Of a stretch of 64,000 nt of DNA, positions 60,901 through 64,000 are shown piece by piece. The first letter of the stretch is position 1, and each line of letters begins with the position of its first letter. Source of the DNA: Pseudomonas quebecensis. GTDB lineage: Bacteria; Pseudomonadota; Gammaproteobacteria; Pseudomonadales; Pseudomonadaceae. The stretch is from assembly GCF_026410085.1 (NCBI RefSeq), contig NZ_CP112866.1, positions 5,083,001-5,147,000 of the forward strand, written 5' to 3'. The translations under genes were made by a program, and so were the position numbers. The notes beneath the pieces are model-generated. The model was not told where the DNA came from. It made no database searches and was given only the letters and a program-made list of their open reading frames with translations.

Positions 60901-63900
60901 GGATGCTGTCCTGGGCCAGCAGGCTCAGGTTGTTGCCGGCCTCGACCAGGCCGCTGGTGTAGAGGCTGCCGCTGCTGACGGCGGAGAGGTTGTTGCTGGC
61001 GCGCAGGGTGCCGACGTTGATCAGGTCACCGCCGGTGACCAGGTTGAGGTCGCGGCCCTGGATCAGGCTGTTGCCGCGTACGTTGCGCGACTCGGCCTGG
61101 GCCAGGTAGAGCACGGGCACCAGGACGGTCTGGCCGTCGACCACGCGGTTTTCCATCCACACGATGTCGTGGGTCAGGGCGCCGACTTGCTGGCTGGTGA
61201 GGGTAACACCCAGGCTCAGGCGCAGCGCATCTTTGCTGGCCAACGCGTTGTCCATCAGGTAGCGGAACTGGTCGGCGTCGCTGTACAGGCCGCCGGCGAG
61301 GAAGCGTTGGCCGGTTTGGGCGAGCACGGCGTCGCGGATCAGGCGGGTTTCGTATTGGCCATCGCCGAGGCGGCGCCAGGCGTTGTCTGAGCTGAAGCCG
61401 AGTTTGCCGAGCATGTAGTCGGAGCTGAAGAAGCCCGTGAGGGAGGCGAACTCGGGGTTGGTCTCGATCAGGTAATGGCTGGTCGGGTCAGGATTTTTAA
61501 CGAACAGGCCGTACTCGCCCTTGGGCAGTTGGAAGTTAGGCGAGGTGGTCGGGTCGACCGGGGCGAAGGCGGTGCCGGTGTAGTCCACGGGCACGAAGCC
61601 GCCGCCGGGGGCCGCGCCTGCTACGGGCAGGATGCTGCCGGCGGCCTTGGCGCTCGGGTCGTTGGCGTGTTTGCTCAGGTTGATGTTGATGCCACCGACG
61701 GGGATGCCGGTCTGGTCGTCGCCGAGGGTGCCGGTCAACTGGGCCAGGGTGTTGTTGTGCAGCGTGCCGTTTTGCAGGGTGCGGGCGACGTTGAGGTTGA
61801 CCGTGCCGCCGGCTTGCAGGGTGGCGTCGTAGCCGGGGCCACTGTTGTTGGTCCAGGTGGTGACGTCGCTTATGTGCTCGAAAGGATAGCTATTGGGTGA
61901 GCGGTTTTTCAGCTCTTCAAAGCGCGCCTTATCGAAATGCCCAGCCGCCGTGGCCGCATTGAAAGCGGGAACGTCGACCCATTGCATGCGTTCAAATAAA
62001 TCGTCGGAGACACGTCCTGGCGTGGTGACGACAATCTTGCGCTGCCCTGTGCGAGTGGCGGCACCCTGGTTAAGCAGGTCACCGGCGGCAATACTCAGGT
62101 CGCCATTGGCAGCCATCAGGCTGTAGCGATTCTGCACATTGTCGCCTTGCAGCAGCATGTTTTTGCCAGCTACCAGGCGCGCCGCTGCCGAATCCTTGGT
62201 CGCCGCCTCAAGGTAGGTCTCGTAGATGGTGATGATGCCTTTTTCCCACCAATCTTTTTCGCCGCAGTGCTGGCCACAGATCCAACTCAAGCTGCCGGTG
62301 GTCAGCGTCTGCCCGAGTTCGAATTCATCTTTGGCGTTTTCGATAAAGCCCGCATTGATACCGATCGAGCCTTCGCTTTCCACGGTGCCGGAACGGTTAC
62401 TGAACAGCGCGGCACGGCCGCCATCGCGCGCGGCGAAGCTCAAGTCGCCTTTGCTGTAGACGTCGCCATGAAGGTTGCTGAAACCATTGGCGCGCAGAGT
62501 CAGGTTGCCACCGCTGAACAGCAGCGAATCGGCCGCGTTGGTGATGCCATTGACCGCAGTGAGATTTACCGCACCCTGGGCGCCGAGGGTGCCGCGGTTA
62601 TTGATCTGCGCCGCGGCGATATCCAGTTGCTGACGCGCAGTGAGGAAACCGAGGTTGTCCAGGGTGCCGCCCAGGGTCAGGCGGGTATTGTTGGCCGCCA
62701 GGCGGCCGCCGTTCTGGCTGAGGTTGTTCGCCGCCACGGTGAGTGTCTGCAGGGCCGACACGCGGCCGCTGTTGCTCATGTCGCCAGTGGTGATGCTCAG
62801 GTCACCGTCGCTGAGCAGTTCGCCGCCGTTGTCCAGGCTTGCCACATTGAGGACCAGGCCCTTGCCGCTGGCCATGCGGTCGCCGGCCTTGAGGGCCAGG
62901 CCTTGAGCACTTTTGTAGGTAAGCACTTCGTTGAGTTGCAGGCGACCGAGCCCGTCGACTTTGCCGAACGCCCAGTCGGCGGTGCCCATGCCGTTGATAG
63001 TGCCCTGGCTGCCGTTGAGGCTGGCGGTGTTGATGCGAAACAGGCCGCTGCCGGCGTGCTGCAACAGGCCGGCCTGATTATTCAGGCTGGTGGCGTCGAG
63101 GCTGAAGGCCGTGCTGCCGAATTCGAGGGTGCCGCCCTGGTTGTTCACCGCGCCGCTGAGGTTGAGGCTGCTGCTGGCACCGCCAAGCGCGCGCAGTTGG
63201 CCGTTGGCGCTGTTGTCCAGGTTGCCACCGTTGAGGCTCAGCCCCTGGTTGGCTTCGATCAGGCCGCCCTGGTTGGTGAGGGTGTCGCGTGAGGTCAGGT
63301 TGAGCAGGTTGCCGCTGACCTGGCCGCCCTCGCTGTTGTCGAGGGTGGCGCCGCTGACGGTCAGCTGTTCTTTGCCGAACAGTTTGCCGCCACGGTTGGC
63401 CAGCGCTTCGACGGTCAGTTGCAGGTTGCCGACCAGGCTCGCCATCAGGCCGCCGCTGCCGTTGTCGACCTTGTCGGCGGTGACGGTCAGGCTGTCGCCT
63501 TGCACCGTGCCGCCCTGGTTATCCAGGCTGGTGGTGTGCAACTCGGTGAGGGCGCCGCCGCTGAGGATCAGACCCTTGCGGTTGCTCACATCCTGGCCGC
63601 TGAAGCTCAAGCCCCCGGCGCCGGCCAGCAGTTGGCCGTCGTCGTTGTTATTCAGGTGCTGGGCGGTGATGTCCAGGCGCTTGCCACGCAGGGTGCCGCC
63701 GCTGTTGTCGAGGGTGGTGAGTTGCTTGACCAACACACTGCGCTCGCCCGCGTCGATCTGGCCGCCGACGTTAGTCAACAGGTCGCTGACGTTGAGCACC
63801 ACGTCGCCGCCATCGCTGACCAACGCGCCTTTGTTGCTGTTGGTGAAGCGCTGCGCCGTCACATCGACGGTTTGGCCGAGCAGGATGCCGGCACTGTTGT

Positions 63901-64000
63901 CGAAACGCTCGCCGCGCAGTTGCAGCAGGCCTTCGCTCTGGATGCGGCCCTGGGCGTTGAGCAATTGGCCCGGGCCTTTGAGCAGCAGGCTTACGCCCTG
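57989..64000 (-). CDS. CdiA-type filamentous hemagglutinin with C-terminal nuclease toxin, N-terminus outside window
   Basis: 2003 codons are present and the frame is open at the right edge. From the right: many FHA-type beta-helix repeats (LDNSGGTLRGKRLDITAQHL-like), hemagglutinin repeats with GKDLNIAAGRDLNI and SGDKLSLLAAENSTH, a DUF637-like region (GPASQIIIAIVMAAVVGPLA), a pre-toxin region, a KKQPQPSKPDLMPEGGKN linker, then a toxin domain with RGRQIESTL, NFPVIDFQLENNVVSLKTID and a basic C-terminal end (KQRNITVIIKEFGG). The toxin resembles the CdiA-CT tRNase/PD-(D/E)XK-type fold. The outer-membrane partner CdiB must lie beyond 64000 or elsewhere. AT content rises in the last 400 or so bases, marking the exchangeable tip. 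Confidence 0.9.
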   Translation of the reverse strand, partial: QGVSLLLKGPGQLLNAQGRIQSEGLLQLRGERFDNSAGILLGQTVDVTAQRFTNSNKGALVSDGGDVVLNVSDLLTNVGGQIDAGERSVLVKQLTTLDNSGGTLRGKRLDITAQHLNNNDDGQLLAGAGGLSFSGQDVSNRKGLILSGGALTELHTTSLDNQGGTVQGDSLTVTADKVDNGSGGLMASLVGNLQLTVEALANRGGKLFGKEQLTVSGATLDNSEGGQVSGNLLNLTSRDTLTNQGGLIEANQGLSLNGGNLDNSANGQLRALGGASSSLNLSGAVNNQGGTLEFGSTAFSLDATSLNNQAGLLQHAGSGLFRINTASLNGSQGTINGMGTADWAFGKVDGLGRLQLNEVLTYKSAQGLALKAGDRMASGKGLVLNVASLDNGGELLSDGDLSITTGDMSNSGRVSALQTLTVAANNLSQNGGRLAANNTRLTLGGTLDNLGFLTARQQLDIAAAQINNRGTLGAQGAVNLTAVNGITNAADSLLFSGGNLTLRANGFSNLHGDVYSKGDLSFAARDGGRAALFSNRSGTVESEGSIGINAGFIENAKDEFELGQTLTTGSLSWICGQHCGEKDWWEKGIITIYETYLEAATKDSAAARLVAGKNMLLQGDNVQNRYSLMAANGDLSIAAGDLLNQGAATRTGQRKIVVTTPGRVSDDLFERMQWVDVPAFNAATAAGHFDKARFEELKNRSPNSYPFEHISDVTTWTNNSGPGYDATLQAGGTVNLNVARTLQNGTLHNNTLAQLTGTLGDDQTGIPVGGININLSKHANDPSAKAAGSILPVAGAAPGGGFVPVDYTGTAFAPVDPTTSPNFQLPKGEYGLFVKNPDPTSHYLIETNPEFASLTGFFSSDYMLGKLGFSSDNAWRRLGDGQYETRLIRDAVLAQTGQRFLAGGLYSDADQFRYLMDNALASKDALRLSLGVTLTSQQVGALTHDIVWMENRVVDGQTVLVPVLYLAQAESRNVRGNSLIQGRDLNLVTGGDLINVGTLRASNNLSAVSSGSLYTSGLVEAGNNLSLLAQDSIRNAMAGEIRGKQVSLTALRGDITNDTTAIQVRDGVGMRTLTDGSGGTIVARGNLAMDAGRDLTNRGALTAGNDANLTAGRDLNLIAASDTSVKHEIRDGGEKSSITTDVKNLAASVTAGGSINMQAGQDVNIIGSTATAGKDLNIAAGRDLNIASVSDMHNVDGKEKHGKKRIKTADEQTTQVASVLTAGGDFVSQAGRDTTIVASRISAGNEAYLYSGDKLSLLAAENSTHTLYDMKKNSGWGSKKTQRDEVTRITNVGTEIKTGGDLILKSEGDQTYQLAKLQSGKDITLDSGGAITFEAVKDLHQESHEKSNNNAFWVSSKGKGNTDETVRQSQLIAEGNVAIKAVAGLKIDINQVNQETVSQSIDAMVKADPQLAWIKDAEKRGDVDWRQVKEIHDSFKYSNSGLGPASQIIIAIVMAAVVGPLAAVAAGGGTVGAVAGAVAAGASTNATVSVVNNRGNLGAVLKDVTSSDAMKGYVIAGATAGLTAEYFGDWTGTETNTATGKITTPGILNSWRGVGQFAANQTLQSGTSMLLSKALGQGGSASDALKNALFNTLAAASFNLLGNYTKNVFADGSAPKVAIHAMVGGLLAEATGGDFKTGALAAGASEALVTHLDSLVKGDDDLLTMSSQIVGVLAAAAQGDVDASKLEKGSWVAQNGTQYNYLNHNQLERAAKKIAACTDTSCIEDTTRKFKELSLQQDIEAIAGCKADPSTCAARSKEVANTMADLNPIKDIVEYGSPKAREAVQNLINSNFEFQEMLATATTEHTVGAMVDTLKSKWNLSDAQAQEITNDLKVALAVGLGTAAGALAYKRAIASGKKQPQPSKPDLMPEGGKNVWDLEPRARGRQIESTLTDTDYKDWARTDNLINPKTGQPFKSNNFPVIDFQLENNVVSLKTIDTRGKGWSYDMRTHIDNLQSSKITVDGIPATKILDIRVQPGGLADSSKLIEYGKQRNITVIIKEFGG

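Noticed and set aside
59969..61390. Long + strand frame within the hemagglutinin gene
   Set aside because: Shadow created by the repetitive codon pattern of the minus-strand FHA repeats; Val/Ala/Gly-rich low-complexity product.

Overview
The window is GC-rich, densely packed DNA from a Pseudomonas, most likely the P. fluorescens group. Support for this: the block cysA-cysW-cysT-sbp-oscA, a GGDEF/EAL protein, desA, a GGDEF cyclase and gabT/gabD matches what I recall of the P. aeruginosa PA0265-PA0290 neighbourhood; REP/REPIN-type palindromes with the core GGGAGGGGGCTTGCCCC; and a TriABC-type RND pump with two adaptor proteins. Family names come from motif recognition by eye. No database search was possible.

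Layout. 0-2 kb: end of metQ, then metN-metI (methionine ABC importer). 2-3.3 kb: a methyltransferase and a 164-bp tandem repeat array. 3.3-8.5 kb: TriABC-like efflux operon. 8.7-11.6 kb: polar amino acid ABC importer. 12-15.5 kb: a second metQ, a sigma54-activator-like ATPase without a normal GAFTGA loop, a small hydrolase and a LysR regulator. 15.6-22.3 kb: CynX-type MFS, HIT protein, desaturase/AraC pair, a receiver-only response regulator beside periplasmic GlcG-like and HIUase-like proteins, a Crp/Fnr regulator and a DUF962 protein. 22.3-26.4 kb: sulfate importer with oscA. 26.6-31 kb: two c-di-GMP proteins flanking desA. 31-34 kb: gabT and gabD. 34-38.5 kb: AraC regulator and an AaeXAB-like aromatic acid efflux operon with a tiny exported His-rich protein. 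38.6 kb: tRNA-Arg(CCG). 38.7-43.8 kb: 2,3-butanediol dehydrogenase with a consensus sigma54 promoter, LysE exporter, and an ECF sigma/anti-sigma/VWA lipoprotein group.

44-64 kb is surface and secretion oriented. It holds a predicted double protease (serralysin-type metalloprotease joined to a V8/trypsin-like serine protease), a CsgG/DUF4810/DUF799 lipoprotein operon, several other lipoproteins, a type Va autotransporter, and a C4-like antisense RNA in front of a small DUF gene. It ends with the 3' part of a very large CdiA-type hemagglutinin whose C-terminus looks like a PD-(D/E)XK-type tRNase toxin. Downstream of cdiA lies cdiI and then an AT-richer series of displaced toxin fragments and small immunity-like genes, a typical orphan toxin/immunity array.

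The strongest candidates for something new are the metallo/serine protease fusion, the orphan CDI array with its decayed toxins, the GAFTGA-less and apparently HTH-less activator, and the C4-like RNA outside a recognisable prophage.
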